Positions 17,380 to 26,122 of a stretch of DNA of 64,000 nucleotides are shown one piece after another. Each line of letters starts with the position of its first letter. The first letter of the stretch is position 1. The notes below the pieces were generated by a model that saw only the letters and a program-made list of their open reading frames with translations, did not search any database and was not told the DNA's origin. Position numbers and translations under genes: made by a program. Where the stretch lies: contig NC_014532.2 of NCBI RefSeq assembly GCF_000196875.2, positions 1,426,001 to 1,490,000 on the forward strand. Reading direction: 5' to 3'. This DNA is from Halomonas elongata DSM 2581. Lineage in GTDB: Bacteria > Pseudomonadota > Gammaproteobacteria > Pseudomonadales > Halomonadaceae.

Positions 17380-18249
17380 ATGAGTGCCAGCTCCCGAACC
17401 CCGTCGCACGATGCCCTGCCGCCATCGGCCACCGAGTTGATACCGGGTCGGGTCAGTCTGGTGGGCGCCGGACCGGGGGATCCGGAATTGTTGACCATCA
17501 AGGCGCTGCGGCGCCTGCAGGCGGCGGAGGTGATCCTGCACGATCGCCTGGTGAGCGAGGAGATTCTGGCACTGGCCAACCCGAATGCTCAGCGGCTGTA
17601 CGTCGGCAAGCAGCGCTCGAGGCACAGCGTGCCTCAGGCGGAGATCAATCAGGCGCTGGTGGACTGGGCGCGGACCGGCAAGCGGGTGGTGCGGCTGAAG
17701 GGCGGGGATCCCTTCATCTTCGGCCGTGGTGGCGAAGAGCTCGAGGCCCTGGTCGCTGCCGGCGTCATGGTCGAGGTGGTGCCCGGCATCACGGCCGCTT
17801 CGGGATGTGCCGCCTACGCCGGCATTCCCCTGACGCATCGCGATCATGCCCAGTCGGTGCGTTTCGTTACCGGCCACCTGCGCGACGATAGCTGTGAACT
17901 GGACTGGCCGACCCTGGCTCAGCCGGGCCAGACCCTGGTGTTCTACATGGGGCTTGGCAGTCTCGAGATCATCGGAGAGCGCCTGCAGGCCCATGGGCTG
18001 GCGCCCGATACCCCGCTGGCGCTGATCGAGCAGGGCACTACACGCCGACAAAGGGTGCATGTGGGGACCCTGGCCGATTTGCCTTCGGCGGACGATGCGG
18101 ATAAGATTCGACCGCCGACACTGATCATCGTCGGCGATGTGGTGACGTTGCACGGCGCGCTGGATTGGTTCGATAACGCACGAGCCGGGGCCGCTGGCTG
18201 GTTGCAGGGAAAGCACCCGACGCCGTCTGACACGTCTCGAGGCACCTGA
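17380..18249 (+). CDS. cobA: Uroporphyrinogen-III C-methyltransferase
   Basis: A 289-residue SAM-dependent methyltransferase making precorrin-2, the branch point to siroheme and cobalamin. The tetrapyrrole methylase motifs are clear: [19 protein letters not shown] at the N-terminus, [28 protein letters not shown] and [21 protein letters not shown]. It is the stand-alone SUMT type, not fused to the CysG dehydrogenase/chelatase. Preceding DNA (17270-17360) is AT-rich. The ATG at 17380 is preferred to the TTG at 17371. Nitrite or sulfite reductase genes are not adjacent. Confidence 0.93.
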   Translation: MSASSRTPSHDALPPSATELIPGRVSLVGAGPGDPELLTIKALRRLQAAEVILHDRLVSEEILALANPNAQRLYVGKQRSRHSVPQAEINQALVDWARTGKRVVRLKGGDPFIFGRGGEELEALVAAGVMVEVVPGITAASGCAAYAGIPLTHRDHAQSVRFVTGHLRDDSCELDWPTLAQPGQTLVFYMGLGSLEIIGERLQAHGLAPDTPLALIEQGTTRRQRVHVGTLADLPSADDADKIRPPTLIIVGDVVTLHGALDWFDNARAGAAGWLQGKHPTPSDTSRGT

Positions 18250-18304
18250 TTACCGTGGGGAGGCCGGTATCGGTATGGGTGCACAAGCTGTCGTGAGGTG
18301 ATAC

Positions 18305-18724
18305 ATGGGGTTTTCCGACAAGACGAATGGCGCGTGGCGCCGTTTACTGCGACATGGCGTGCTGGCCATGGCGCTTGTGCTACTGAGCGGCTGTGCGAGT
18401 GATGGCATGGCCAGCGAATCGGCGGGTCTGACACCGATTCAGAAAGGGGTAGCGTCCTACTACAGCGACCGTTTTCAGGGACGCACCACCGCCAGTGGCG
18501 TGCCCTTCGACCAGAAGGCGTTGACCGCAGCCCACAAATCCCTGCCTTTCGGCACCAAGGTGCTGGTGACTCGACGCGACAACGGCCGCCAGGTCGAGGT
18601 CATGATCAATGACCGTGGCCCCTATGTCGATGGACGCGTCATCGACCTGTCCAAGAGTGCCGCCCGGGAACTCGGCATGCTGGGACGTGGCGTGGCGCCG
18701 GTGGAGCTAAGTTACGTGCGCTGA
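18305..18724 (+). CDS. rlpA: RlpA-like septal ring lipoprotein (double-psi beta-barrel)
   Basis: A 139-residue outer-membrane lipoprotein candidate. The lipobox LSGC puts the lipidated cysteine at residue 30. The rest is one double-psi beta-barrel with RlpA landmarks GVASYYSDRFQGRTTASG, LPFGTKVLVT and MINDRGPYVDGRVIDLS. Long RlpA proteins are lytic transglycosylases acting on peptidoglycan stripped of stem peptides and carry a SPOR domain; this short form lacks SPOR, so septal targeting is uncertain. It lies 55 bases after cobA on the same strand but probably has its own function. Confidence 0.85.
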   Translation: MGFSDKTNGAWRRLLRHGVLAMALVLLSGCASDGMASESAGLTPIQKGVASYYSDRFQGRTTASGVPFDQKALTAAHKSLPFGTKVLVTRRDNGRQVEVMINDRGPYVDGRVIDLSKSAARELGMLGRGVAPVELSYVR

Positions 18725-18725
18725 T

Positions 18726-18780
18726 CCTATGCTTTGTCTGAAACTGCCAGCGTGCGCCGACCTTTCAGACAAAGCTTAGG
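18726..18780. repeat. 18-bp inverted repeat downstream of rlpA
   Basis: Arms 18726-18743 and 18763-18780 match at 17 of 18 positions, separated by 19 bases. There is no T-tract, so it is a poor terminator. The following 18780-18880 contains a short minus-strand frame (KESMAFERIFNTA, stop) that could be the tail of a lost transposase. I cannot confirm an IS identity. Confidence 0.5.
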
Positions 18781-18903
18781 CACTATCCGAAAAGTGTCCA
18801 TGCTCGGTCATGCGGTGTTGAAGATCCGCTCGAATGCCATTGATTCCTTGTAAACTCCCGGCAGCAGCCTGACGCTTCGCGTGATCCGGCGAACCCTGCT
18901 TCT

Positions 18904-18940
18904 TCCTACTTCCTACTTCCTACTTCCTATCTTCTTTTTT
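18904..18940. repeat. 7-bp tandem repeat (TCCTACT)n
   Basis: Almost four copies of TCCTACT followed by a T-rich tract ending in TTTTTT. It lies just downstream of the binding-protein gene on the minus strand and belongs to a set of heptamer repeats in this window. Confidence 0.8.
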
Positions 18941-18951
18941 CGTAGCGGCCC

Positions 18952-20016
18952 TCAGGGGGCACTTTCCTCGCGCTCGAATTCGCGGCGCCAGCGTGTCAGC
19001 AGGGCCTGGCGCTTGAGGTTGTCGAGGGTCGCCAGCAGCCCGGGGCCCAGCGACAGCGGACGCAAGGCAGTGCTGTGCTCGGCGTGCCAGGCATCCGCCG
19101 TGCCGGGGCCGCTCAATTCGGGGTGAATGGCGCCAAGGGCCGTTTGATTGGCGATCACGCCTTGCCCGGCTTCGCTGATCAGGTAGTCGAGAAAGCGTCG
19201 TGCGCTGCGTGGGTGTGGTGCCTGGCGCGGCATGAAGGCCAGCCGCTGGATCACCAGGGTATAGTCGTCCGGCACCACCATTTCGAGATCCGGATTGGCG
19301 TCGACGACACGACGCGCATAACTGCCCAGCAGGTTGTAACCGATCCAGTAACGCCCGCTGGCGAGTCCTTCCAGCATCTCGCCGGTGGTATCCACCAGGG
19401 CGGTGTCGACATCACCCAGCGCCGTGACCAGATCCCAGTAGCGGGGCGAAAGCCGTGACTCCTCGATCGCGTAGGTGTAGCCGGCGCCGCTGCGCTCCGG
19501 GTCATAGGTCACGACGCGGCCGCGTAGGTCGTCCCGGTGGTCGCGCAGGGTGGCCAGCAGGTCGGCATGGCTTTCCGGTCGGCCGTAGCGTTCCACCAGC
19601 TCGCGACGCACCACCATGACGATGGGTTCGAAGGTGAAGGCGAAGAGTTCGCGACGCCAGCGTGCCCAGGCCGGCCAATCGTGTGCCGCGGGGGTGTCCA
19701 GCGAACGGGCATGGCCATCGTTGACGAGCCGGTACTGCCAGGGCATGGCCGAGGAGATGAGCACATCGGCCTCGTCGGGCGAGGCCAGAAACCGCCGGTA
19801 CAGCGGCAGGGTATCCAGATTGCGATAGGTCAGTTCGACATGCGGGTGACGACGATGGAAGTCGTCCAGCAGTGGCCGGACATTGGCCACATCCAGGGCG
19901 CCCTGGACGATCAATGGCTCCGGCCGTTCGGTGCCGGAGGCCGCCGGGTAGTGCACCACCTGGGCGGTGGCGGGGAGCGGCAGCAGCAAGGCGAACAGCA
20001 GGAGCAGGGCTTTCAT
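18952..20016 (-). CDS. ABC transporter substrate-binding protein linked to the TctDE-like pair
   Basis: A 354-residue periplasmic binding protein with a clear signal peptide (MKALLLLFALLLPLPATAQ). The body has the type 2 periplasmic-binding fold of the iron/spermidine-like group: IVQGALDVANVRPLLDDFHRRHP, DVLISSAMPWQYRLVNDGHA, GRVVTYDPERSGAGYTYAIEES and IGYNLLGSYA. The start at 20016 gives the signal peptide. Its ATG overlaps the stop of the histidine kinase gene by four bases. No permease or ATPase follows, so it probably acts as a ligand sensor partner for the kinase rather than in transport. The ligand is unknown. Confidence 0.85.
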   Translation of the reverse strand: MKALLLLFALLLPLPATAQVVHYPAASGTERPEPLIVQGALDVANVRPLLDDFHRRHPHVELTYRNLDTLPLYRRFLASPDEADVLISSAMPWQYRLVNDGHARSLDTPAAHDWPAWARWRRELFAFTFEPIVMVVRRELVERYGRPESHADLLATLRDHRDDLRGRVVTYDPERSGAGYTYAIEESRLSPRYWDLVTALGDVDTALVDTTGEMLEGLASGRYWIGYNLLGSYARRVVDANPDLEMVVPDDYTLVIQRLAFMPRQAPHPRSARRFLDYLISEAGQGVIANQTALGAIHPELSGPGTADAWHAEHSTALRPLSLGPGLLATLDNLKRQALLTRWRREFEREESAP

Positions 20017-21386
20017 GGCGAATCTCCGGGGAAGCTCAGGGTGACCTTCAGCCCCTGGCCGTCGTGGCCGTCGGCCAGGCCAAGGCGTGCGCCGTGGGTG
20101 CGGGCGATACCGTCGACGATGGCCAGGCCCAGGCCGGAACCGTCCGGATCGTCGCTGCCGCGATGGAAGGGACGCAGCATCAACAGGCGCTTGGCCTCGG
20201 GGATGCCGGGGCCGTCGTCCTCGACCTCGAGCACCGGGGGCGCCTCGGTTATCCGGACGGTGATGCGGCGGGCCCCGTAGCGACGCGCGTTGTCGATCAG
20301 ATTGCCCAGTGCCTCCTCGAGCTGCCAGTCCAGCCCCTGAACCTCGACCGTGTTCTGCGGGGCTTCCACGCCGAGGTCGATGCCGTCGCGATGACAGGCG
20401 CTCCAGTGCTGTTTGACGGCTCGTCGGGCAATTTCGTCGAGAGCCACGGGCGCGAGTTCCGGCCGGTACTCGGGGTTGTCGAGCCGGGTCAGCGACAGCA
20501 GTTGCATGGCCAGGCGCGAAGTGCGGGTGCTGGTCTCCTGCATGGCGATCAGCGCCTGGCGCCATTGCGCCGGGTCATCCTGACGAAGGGCCAGTTCGGC
20601 GCGGGCCGACAATCCGGCCAGGGGCGTGCGTAGCTGATGTGAGGCATCGCCGATGAAACGTTCCTGGTTGGCGCGCACACGGCGCATGCGTGCCAACAGT
20701 TCGTTGAGCGTCTCGCGCAGCTCGGCCAGTTCGCGGGGCAGGGGCAGTTCCAGGGGCGCCAGGGTGCGTGGGTCCCGGGCGCGGATGGCGCGTCGCAGGC
20801 GGGTGAGCGGAGCGAGGGCGGTGCGGATGGCAATCACCAGAGTGGCGGCCGCCAGCAGGGCCATGCCGAGGATATAGGCCAGGTTGCCGCGCAGCAGTTG
20901 GCTGGCCAGGCGCTCGCGACCTTCCCGGGTATGCGCGACGCGGACGTCGAAGCGCTCGCGCTGGCGCCAGTCTTCCAGGCGGGTGCGTCGGATGCCTTCG
21001 CGCAGGGCCATGCCGTGCCATTGGATGTCGCGGTAGTGGAGTCCGCCGTCGGCCGCGATCGCCTCGTCGCTGGCGCCCGGCAATTCGGCATTGCCGGTGA
21101 CGAAGCGGCCCCGATTGTCGTAGATCGCGTAGAAGACGCGCTCCTCGGCGTCGGTGGCCAGCATCTCGAGCGCGGCGGGTGGCAGGTCGAGCCACAATCG
21201 ATCGTCCTGCCACTGGACCTGCTCGGCGATCGCCAGGGTCGCGGCCTCGAGCAGTCGATCGAAGGCGCGATCGGCGGTCTGGCGGGCGTCGATCCAGGCC
21301 TGGAACAGCATCAGACCGCCGAGTGCCACCATGGGCAGCAGCAACCACGTCAGCAGCCGGCGATAAAGGCTGTCGCGGGTGATCAA
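20013..21386 (-). CDS. tctE: TctE-like sensor histidine kinase
   Basis: A 457-residue inner-membrane sensor kinase. An N-terminal helix (RLLTWLLLPMVALGGLMLFQAWI) precedes a periplasmic region of about 130 residues of the TctE/2CSK type, then a second helix, a HAMP-like linker, the phosphoacceptor box FIGDASHQLRTPLAG and a HATPase domain with NLIDNARRYG, DDGPGIP and GSGLGLAIV. It uses a TTG start inside a TTGA overlap with the response-regulator stop. Together with the upstream regulator it probably controls the divergent tctCBA genes in response to a di- or tricarboxylate. Confidence 0.88.
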   Translation of the reverse strand: MITRDSLYRRLLTWLLLPMVALGGLMLFQAWIDARQTADRAFDRLLEAATLAIAEQVQWQDDRLWLDLPPAALEMLATDAEERVFYAIYDNRGRFVTGNAELPGASDEAIAADGGLHYRDIQWHGMALREGIRRTRLEDWRQRERFDVRVAHTREGRERLASQLLRGNLAYILGMALLAAATLVIAIRTALAPLTRLRRAIRARDPRTLAPLELPLPRELAELRETLNELLARMRRVRANQERFIGDASHQLRTPLAGLSARAELALRQDDPAQWRQALIAMQETSTRTSRLAMQLLSLTRLDNPEYRPELAPVALDEIARRAVKQHWSACHRDGIDLGVEAPQNTVEVQGLDWQLEEALGNLIDNARRYGARRITVRITEAPPVLEVEDDGPGIPEAKRLLMLRPFHRGSDDPDGSGLGLAIVDGIARTHGARLGLADGHDGQGLKVTLSFPGDSP

Positions 21387-22045
21387 GATGCCTCCAGCAG
21401 ATAACCGATACCGCGCACGGTACGCAGGGCGATACCGTCATCGCTCAGGCGCTTGCGCAGGCGGTGCACGTAGACCTCGATGGCGTTGTCGCCCATGGAT
21501 TCGCCCTGGAAGGCTTCCTCGGCCAGGCGTGCCTTGTCCACCGGCTCGCCGGCATGACGCATCAGGCAGGCCAGCAGGCGCTGTTCACGTGGTGGCAGCG
21601 AGAGGGCTTCATCGGCGAGGCTGAAGCGCTGCGCGAGGACGTCGAAGCGTAGCGGGCCGACCTGGAGCATTTGATGGCGCTCGCGACGGCGCAGCAGGGC
21701 GCGAATCCGGGCCTCGAGTTCGTCCAGGGCGAAGGGCTTGGCGAGGTAGTCGTCGGCGCCGAGGTCCAGCCCGCGCACCCGATCTTCCACGGCGCCGCGC
21801 GCGGTGAGAATCAGCACGGGCGTATCGCGGTCGTGGCGACGCAGGGTTTCCAGCACGTCCAGCCCGCTGCAGCCGGGCAGGTTGAGATCGAGCAGGATCA
21901 GGTCATTGCCGTGATCCGCCGTGTCGAGCGAGGCGTGGGCCTCGAGACCGTCGGCCAGGTAGCGGACACGATGTCCCCCGAGTTGCAGGGCGTCCACCAG
22001 GGTCTCGGCCAGCAGGCGATCATCTTCGACCAGCAGTACCGTCAT
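21383..22045 (-). CDS. tctD: TctD-like OmpR-family response regulator
   Basis: A 220-residue regulator with a receiver domain (MTVLLVEDDRLLAETLVDAL, phospho-aspartate in LILLDLNLPG, LGADDYLAKPF) and an OmpR winged helix (AIEVYVHRLRKRLSD, LRTVRGIGYLL). The ATG at 22045 overlaps the stop of the IclR-type gene by four bases, and its own stop overlaps the kinase start. The longer frame to 22150 has no family support. The partner is the TctE-like kinase; probable target is the divergent tctC promoter. Confidence 0.92.
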   Translation of the reverse strand: MTVLLVEDDRLLAETLVDALQLGGHRVRYLADGLEAHASLDTADHGNDLILLDLNLPGCSGLDVLETLRRHDRDTPVLILTARGAVEDRVRGLDLGADDYLAKPFALDELEARIRALLRRRERHQMLQVGPLRFDVLAQRFSLADEALSLPPREQRLLACLMRHAGEPVDKARLAEEAFQGESMGDNAIEVYVHRLRKRLSDDGIALRTVRGIGYLLEAS

Positions 22046-22641
22046 GGTGTCGTCTCCTCGGTCTCGTGGAGTCGTGCCAGGGCACTCTCGAGGGCGCGAC
22101 ATGCGCGTTGCGGGCTGAGCCGGCTCGCCGGTCCCGAGAGCGTCAGCCACAGTGAAGGAAAGTCGGGGTCACCGCCCAGTGCGCGGCATTCCATGGTACC
22201 GCCCGGCAGCGGGGGACGGGGATCCTCCTCGGTACCGATTTCCCAACGTTGTCCTGGCCTGAGGTCGTGCCGCAGGTCGGCATCGGGCAAGGCGACCAGT
22301 CGGCATTCGGCGATCCCCGGTTGCATTTCCAGCAAGGCCGCGGTCTCGCCGGTTTCGGCGGTCAGCCGGTCGAGCAGGGGCTGGATGCGTGTGGCCAGTT
22401 GGCGTGAAGGGGCATGACGACGCGCCAGGCGTGACGGAGTGCCGCCCAGGCGCCAGCGGCCGTCGCCGCCACGCTGCACATAGTCGTGACGCTCCAGCGA
22501 GCCGAGCAGGCGCAGCAGGGTGCTCTTGTAGAAGCCGGTGGCCTGGGCGAGGTCGGCGAGAGTGAAGTGCTCCTGGGGCGAGTCGAAGGCTTCGAGCACC
22601 GTCAGGGCACGTTCGACGGCTTCCACACGGTCCTGGGCCAT
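22042..22641 (-). CDS. IclR-type transcriptional regulator
   Basis: A 199-residue protein with an N-terminal winged helix-turn-helix of the IclR type (VERALTVLEAFDSPQEHFTLADLAQATGFYKSTLLRLLGSLE) and a short, divergent C-terminal effector domain (about 199 residues total against roughly 250 in typical IclR proteins). The ATG at 22641 follows GAGAGG; an ATG five codons upstream (22656) is an alternative. It is the first gene of the regulator operon and is divergent from tctCBA, so it may control that transporter alongside TctDE. Confidence 0.82.
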   Translation of the reverse strand: MAQDRVEAVERALTVLEAFDSPQEHFTLADLAQATGFYKSTLLRLLGSLERHDYVQRGGDGRWRLGGTPSRLARRHAPSRQLATRIQPLLDRLTAETGETAALLEMQPGIAECRLVALPDADLRHDLRPGQRWEIGTEEDPRPPLPGGTMECRALGGDPDFPSLWLTLSGPASRLSPQRACRALESALARLHETEETTP

Positions 22642-22752
22642 GTCATGCCTCTCCATGTCACGAGATTAAACTTTGGTCGCAATTTGCTGCGAAGGGCGTT
22701 GACCCGTTCGAGCGTCACGCCTAGCTTTCCATCCTAGGGAACGTTGTTCTGC

Positions 22753-22768
22753 CTTACAGAATTGTAAG
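22753..22768. promoter_or_regulatory. Palindrome in the iclR-tctC gap
   Basis: CTTACA-GAAT-TGTAAG, a perfect 6-bp dyad about 60 bases upstream of tctC. It is a candidate operator for the IclR-type protein or TctD. Confidence 0.4.
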
Positions 22769-22826
22769 CTAGCCGTCAGCGTCCTTCAAGCAACCTTCGT
22801 TTCACTGACCTCAGGGGACAACAACA

Positions 22827-23813
22827 ATGTCCATCAAGACGCCGCTCACCTTCGTTGCCGTCGCCGCCTTCACGGTCGGCGCGAGTTCCGCCATGGCCTT
22901 CGAGCCGAAGGGCAAGATGGAATGCCTGGCCCCCGCCGATCCGGGTGGCGGTTGGGATTTCACCTGCCGCAGCGTCGGTAACGTCCTCGAGGAACTGGAC
23001 CTGGTGCCGGCCAGCGTGCAGACCATCAACATGGCCGGTGCCGGCGGCGGTGTGGCCTATGCCCATACCGTCAGCAAGCGCGCCGGCGACGACCAGTTGC
23101 TGGTGGCGGCTTCCACCGCGACCACGACGCGCCTGGCCCAGGGGCAATTCCCCGGCATGAATGCCGACATGGTCAACTGGATCGGTGCACTGGGGGCCGA
23201 TTACGGCGTCATCGCCGTATCCGACGGCTCCGAGTACGACGATCTGCCGGAACTGATGGATGCGCTCAAGGAGGATCCGCGCAGCGTCAAGTTCGCCGGC
23301 GGCAGTGCCAAGGGTGGCTGGGATCACCTCAAGGTGCTGATTGCCGCCCAGGCGGCGGGCGTGGAGAACCTGCCGCGCATTCCCTATCTCTCCTACAACA
23401 ATGGCGGCGAGGCCATGACCCAGGTGGTCGGCGGCCATGTCGATGCCTTCACCGGCGACATCTCCGAGGCCCAGGGCTTCATGGAGTCGGGCGACCTGCG
23501 GGTGCTGGCGGTGCTGTCCGATGAGCGCCTGCCCGGCGAATACAGCGATATTCCCACCGCCAAGGAGCAGGGCATCGACGCTGTCGGCCCCAACTGGCGC
23601 GGTTTCTACATGCCGGCCGACATCTCCGACGAGGCCAAGCAGTACTGGACCGACGCCATGGACACCATCTACCAGAGCGAGGAGTGGAAGAGCGTCATGA
23701 AGCAGAACGGCCTGATGCCGTTCCACATGAGCGCCGGTGAATTCGAGGAGTTCGTCAAGAACCAGATCGATGACATCGAGACCCTCTCCAAGGACATCGG
23801 GTTGATCAAGTAA
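22827..23813 (+). CDS. tctC: Tripartite tricarboxylate transporter substrate-binding protein
   Basis: A 328-residue periplasmic protein of the Bug/TctC family with a signal peptide ending in SSAMAF. The ligand-grip motifs are visible: ECLAPADPGGGWDFTCR, NMAGAGGGVAYAH, KFAGGSAKGGWDH and GPNWRGFYMPADI. It delivers a carboxylate such as citrate to TctBA. The ATG follows AGGGGAC. It overlaps tctB (TAATG at the junction). The exact substrate is not predictable. Confidence 0.93.
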   Translation: MSIKTPLTFVAVAAFTVGASSAMAFEPKGKMECLAPADPGGGWDFTCRSVGNVLEELDLVPASVQTINMAGAGGGVAYAHTVSKRAGDDQLLVAASTATTTRLAQGQFPGMNADMVNWIGALGADYGVIAVSDGSEYDDLPELMDALKEDPRSVKFAGGSAKGGWDHLKVLIAAQAAGVENLPRIPYLSYNNGGEAMTQVVGGHVDAFTGDISEAQGFMESGDLRVLAVLSDERLPGEYSDIPTAKEQGIDAVGPNWRGFYMPADISDEAKQYWTDAMDTIYQSEEWKSVMKQNGLMPFHMSAGEFEEFVKNQIDDIETLSKDIGLIK

Positions 23814-24265
23814 TGACCTTCAATGACCGTATCTTCGGTGTTCTGCTGATCGTCCTGGCCGTCGCGTACGGCTGGGGCGCCAGTCAGTTCCCCGAGTCGT
23901 TCGGCGGGTCCGAGGCCGTCGGGCCCGCGACCTTTCCCTATCTGCTGGCCGTGGTGCTCGGATTGAGCAGCCTGTATCTCATCGTGCGGCCCGATCCGGA
24001 CAATGCCTGGCCCTGGAGCCGTACCGGCATCGAACTGGTCATTGCCGTGGTGGTCCTGCTGCTCTATACCGCGCTGCTGCAGCCGCTGGGCTTCATCATC
24101 AGCACCACCCTGGCGGTGGGCACCCTGTGCTGGCGCATGGGCGCTAGCCTGCCCAGGGCCTATGCGACCGGCGCCGTGGCCGGCGTGGTGGTGTTTCTGA
24201 TCTTCAACTATGCCCTGGGCCTCGCGCTGCCGCTGGGTCTGCTGTCGTTCCTGGAGGTTGGCTGA
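23813..24265 (+). CDS. tctB: Tripartite tricarboxylate transporter small subunit
   Basis: A 150-residue membrane protein with four hydrophobic segments, matching the poorly conserved small TctB subunit. Its start overlaps the tctC stop by one base and its stop overlaps the tctA start by one base, a tightly coupled order. It is recognised mainly by size, topology and position between tctC and tctA. Confidence 0.92.
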   Translation: MTFNDRIFGVLLIVLAVAYGWGASQFPESFGGSEAVGPATFPYLLAVVLGLSSLYLIVRPDPDNAWPWSRTGIELVIAVVVLLLYTALLQPLGFIISTTLAVGTLCWRMGASLPRAYATGAVAGVVVFLIFNYALGLALPLGLLSFLEVG

Positions 24266-25791
24266 TGGAAACCCTGGGTTATCTGATGGACGGGTTTGCG
24301 GTCGCGCTGGCGCCGCATAACCTGATGTTCGCCTTGCTGGGGGCCTTTCTCGGCACCCTGATCGGCGCCCTGCCGGGCCTCGGGCCGGCCAATGGCGTGG
24401 CGATCCTGATCCCGCTGGCCTTCACCCTGGGGCTGCAGCCTGAGACCGCGCTGATCATGCTCACCGCGGTCTACGCCGGTGCCATGTACGGCGGGCGTAT
24501 TTCCTCGATTCTGCTCAATATTCCCGGTGACGAGCCGGCGATGATGACCTGCCTGGATGGCTATCCGATGGCCAAGAAGGGCAAGGCCGCCGAGGCACTG
24601 GCGATCTCCGCCGTGGCTTCGTTCATGGGCAGCCTGATCGCCACCATCGGCTTGATCCTGCTGGCGCCCTTGCTGGCCGACTTCGCCCTGACCTTTGGTC
24701 CGGCGGAATATTTCGCTCTCTTCCTGCTGGCCTTCGCCACCCTGGGCGGTATCACCGGCAAGAATCCGATGAAGACCGTGGTGGCCGCCTGCATCGGCCT
24801 GATGATCGCCACCGTGGGCATCGACAACACCGGGGTGCAGCGCTACACCTTCGGTGTGCTCGAGCTTTACGAGGGCGTGGACTTCATCATCGCCATCGTC
24901 GGCCTGTTTGCCATCTCCGAGCTGCTGTTCTTCATCGAGGACAAGGCTGGTGGCGGCAAGGCGAAGATGACCGTCAACAAGCTGACGCTTTCCTGGAAGG
25001 ACATTCGCGAGATCATGCCGTCGAGCATCCGCGGTGGCATCCTGGGCTTCATTGCGGGCGTTCTGCCGGGTGCCGGGGCGTCGTTGGGCAGCTTCATCGG
25101 CTATACGCTCGAGAAGAAGGTCGTCGGCAAGAAAGGCTATTTCGGCGAGGGTGACCCGCGCGGTGTGGCCGGCCCCGAAGCCGGCAATAACGGTGCCTCC
25201 AGTGGTGCCCTGGTGCCCATGCTGACGCTCGGCGTGCCGGGCAGCGGCACCACCGCCGTGCTGCTGGCGCTGCTGATCTCGTTGAACATCACGCCGGGAC
25301 CGCTGATGTTCACCCAGAACGCCGACATCGTCTGGGGCGTGATTGCCGCGCTGCTGATCGGCAACTTCCTGTTGCTGGTACTGAACATTCCGCTGGTGGG
25401 CATCTTCGTCAAGCTGCTTTCGGTGCCGCCGATGTACCTGCTGCCGATCGTCACCATGATCGCCTTCGTCGGCATCTACTCGATCAGCAACACGACCTTC
25501 GATCTCTACTTCATGGTGGCCTTCGGCGTGGCGGGCTACGTGCTGCGCAAGCTCGAGATTCCCCTGGTGCCGGTGATTCTCGGCCTGCTGCTGGGGCCGG
25601 AGATGGAGAAGAACCTGCGCCATGCCATGGATATCTCCGACGGCGACTGGACCATTCTGTGGGACAGCGGCCTGGCCATCGGCCTGTGGGTGTTCGCCGG
25701 TCTGGGGCTGATCCTGCCTTATATCGTCGGGCCCATCCTGCGTCGTCGCATGAAGGTAGCCACCGGGACTGGAGGTCCCGAAGGCGACTGA
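24265..25791 (+). CDS. tctA: Tripartite tricarboxylate transporter large permease
   Basis: A 508-residue permease with about twelve membrane segments and the two TctA repeats. Signature stretches include GALPGLGPANGVAILIPLAFTL, MYGGRISSILLNIPGDEPAMMTC, GVLPGAGASLGSFIGYTLEK and LTLGVPGSGTTAVLLALL. It uses the ion gradient to move the substrate delivered by TctC. It is the last gene of tctCBA, followed by a strong terminator. Confidence 0.95.
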   Translation: METLGYLMDGFAVALAPHNLMFALLGAFLGTLIGALPGLGPANGVAILIPLAFTLGLQPETALIMLTAVYAGAMYGGRISSILLNIPGDEPAMMTCLDGYPMAKKGKAAEALAISAVASFMGSLIATIGLILLAPLLADFALTFGPAEYFALFLLAFATLGGITGKNPMKTVVAACIGLMIATVGIDNTGVQRYTFGVLELYEGVDFIIAIVGLFAISELLFFIEDKAGGGKAKMTVNKLTLSWKDIREIMPSSIRGGILGFIAGVLPGAGASLGSFIGYTLEKKVVGKKGYFGEGDPRGVAGPEAGNNGASSGALVPMLTLGVPGSGTTAVLLALLISLNITPGPLMFTQNADIVWGVIAALLIGNFLLLVLNIPLVGIFVKLLSVPPMYLLPIVTMIAFVGIYSISNTTFDLYFMVAFGVAGYVLRKLEIPLVPVILGLLLGPEMEKNLRHAMDISDGDWTILWDSGLAIGLWVFAGLGLILPYIVGPILRRRMKVATGTGGPEGD

Positions 25792-25816
25792 GCCTTTCGG
25801 TACTGGCAATTCCCTG

Positions 25817-25847
25817 ACGGGGGCACTGGCATGGCCAGTGCCCCCGT
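25817..25847. terminator. Terminator of tctCBA
   Basis: Perfect 14-bp stem (25817-25830 with 25834-25847) and a 3-nt loop, followed by CTTGTTTC. Confidence 0.88.
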
Positions 25848-25860
25848 CTTGTTTCTGATC

Positions 25861-25875
25861 GCACGATAGAGGTGC
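25861..25875. promoter_or_regulatory. NtrC-like dyad upstream of urtA
   Basis: GCAC-N6-GGTGC, the same dyad spacing as the enteric glnA NtrC sites (GCACTATATTGGTGC). It is about 150 bases upstream of the -24 element at 26016. A weaker half-match follows at 25892. Confidence 0.5.
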
Positions 25876-26013
25876 AGGGCGGACGAGGTGGGCACTGATT
25901 CGAGGCAATGGCCGCTCGTTGACTGCACCAAGGCAGAACATCGAGGGCGTGAGGCAGGTGGCGAGGCGCGCTATTTGTCTGACATCAAAGCAATAATCAG
26001 GTGAAAGGTGATT

Positions 26014-26030
26014 CTGGCGTGGCCCTTGCT
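26014..26030 (+). promoter_or_regulatory. Sigma-54 promoter of the urt operon
   Basis: CTGGCGTG-N4-TTGCT against the consensus YTGGCACR-N4-TTGCW, with GG at 26016-26017 and GC at 26028-26029, exactly ten bases apart. Transcription should start near 26041, about 80 bases before urtA. Confidence 0.75.
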
Positions 26031-26122
26031 TGGGATTGTGGGCAGGGAGTGCACCCGGTGCATGCCCTGACTTTCGATCACTGACTTCCGATAACAACGA
26101 TCCGGATCGCAAGGAGATCACC

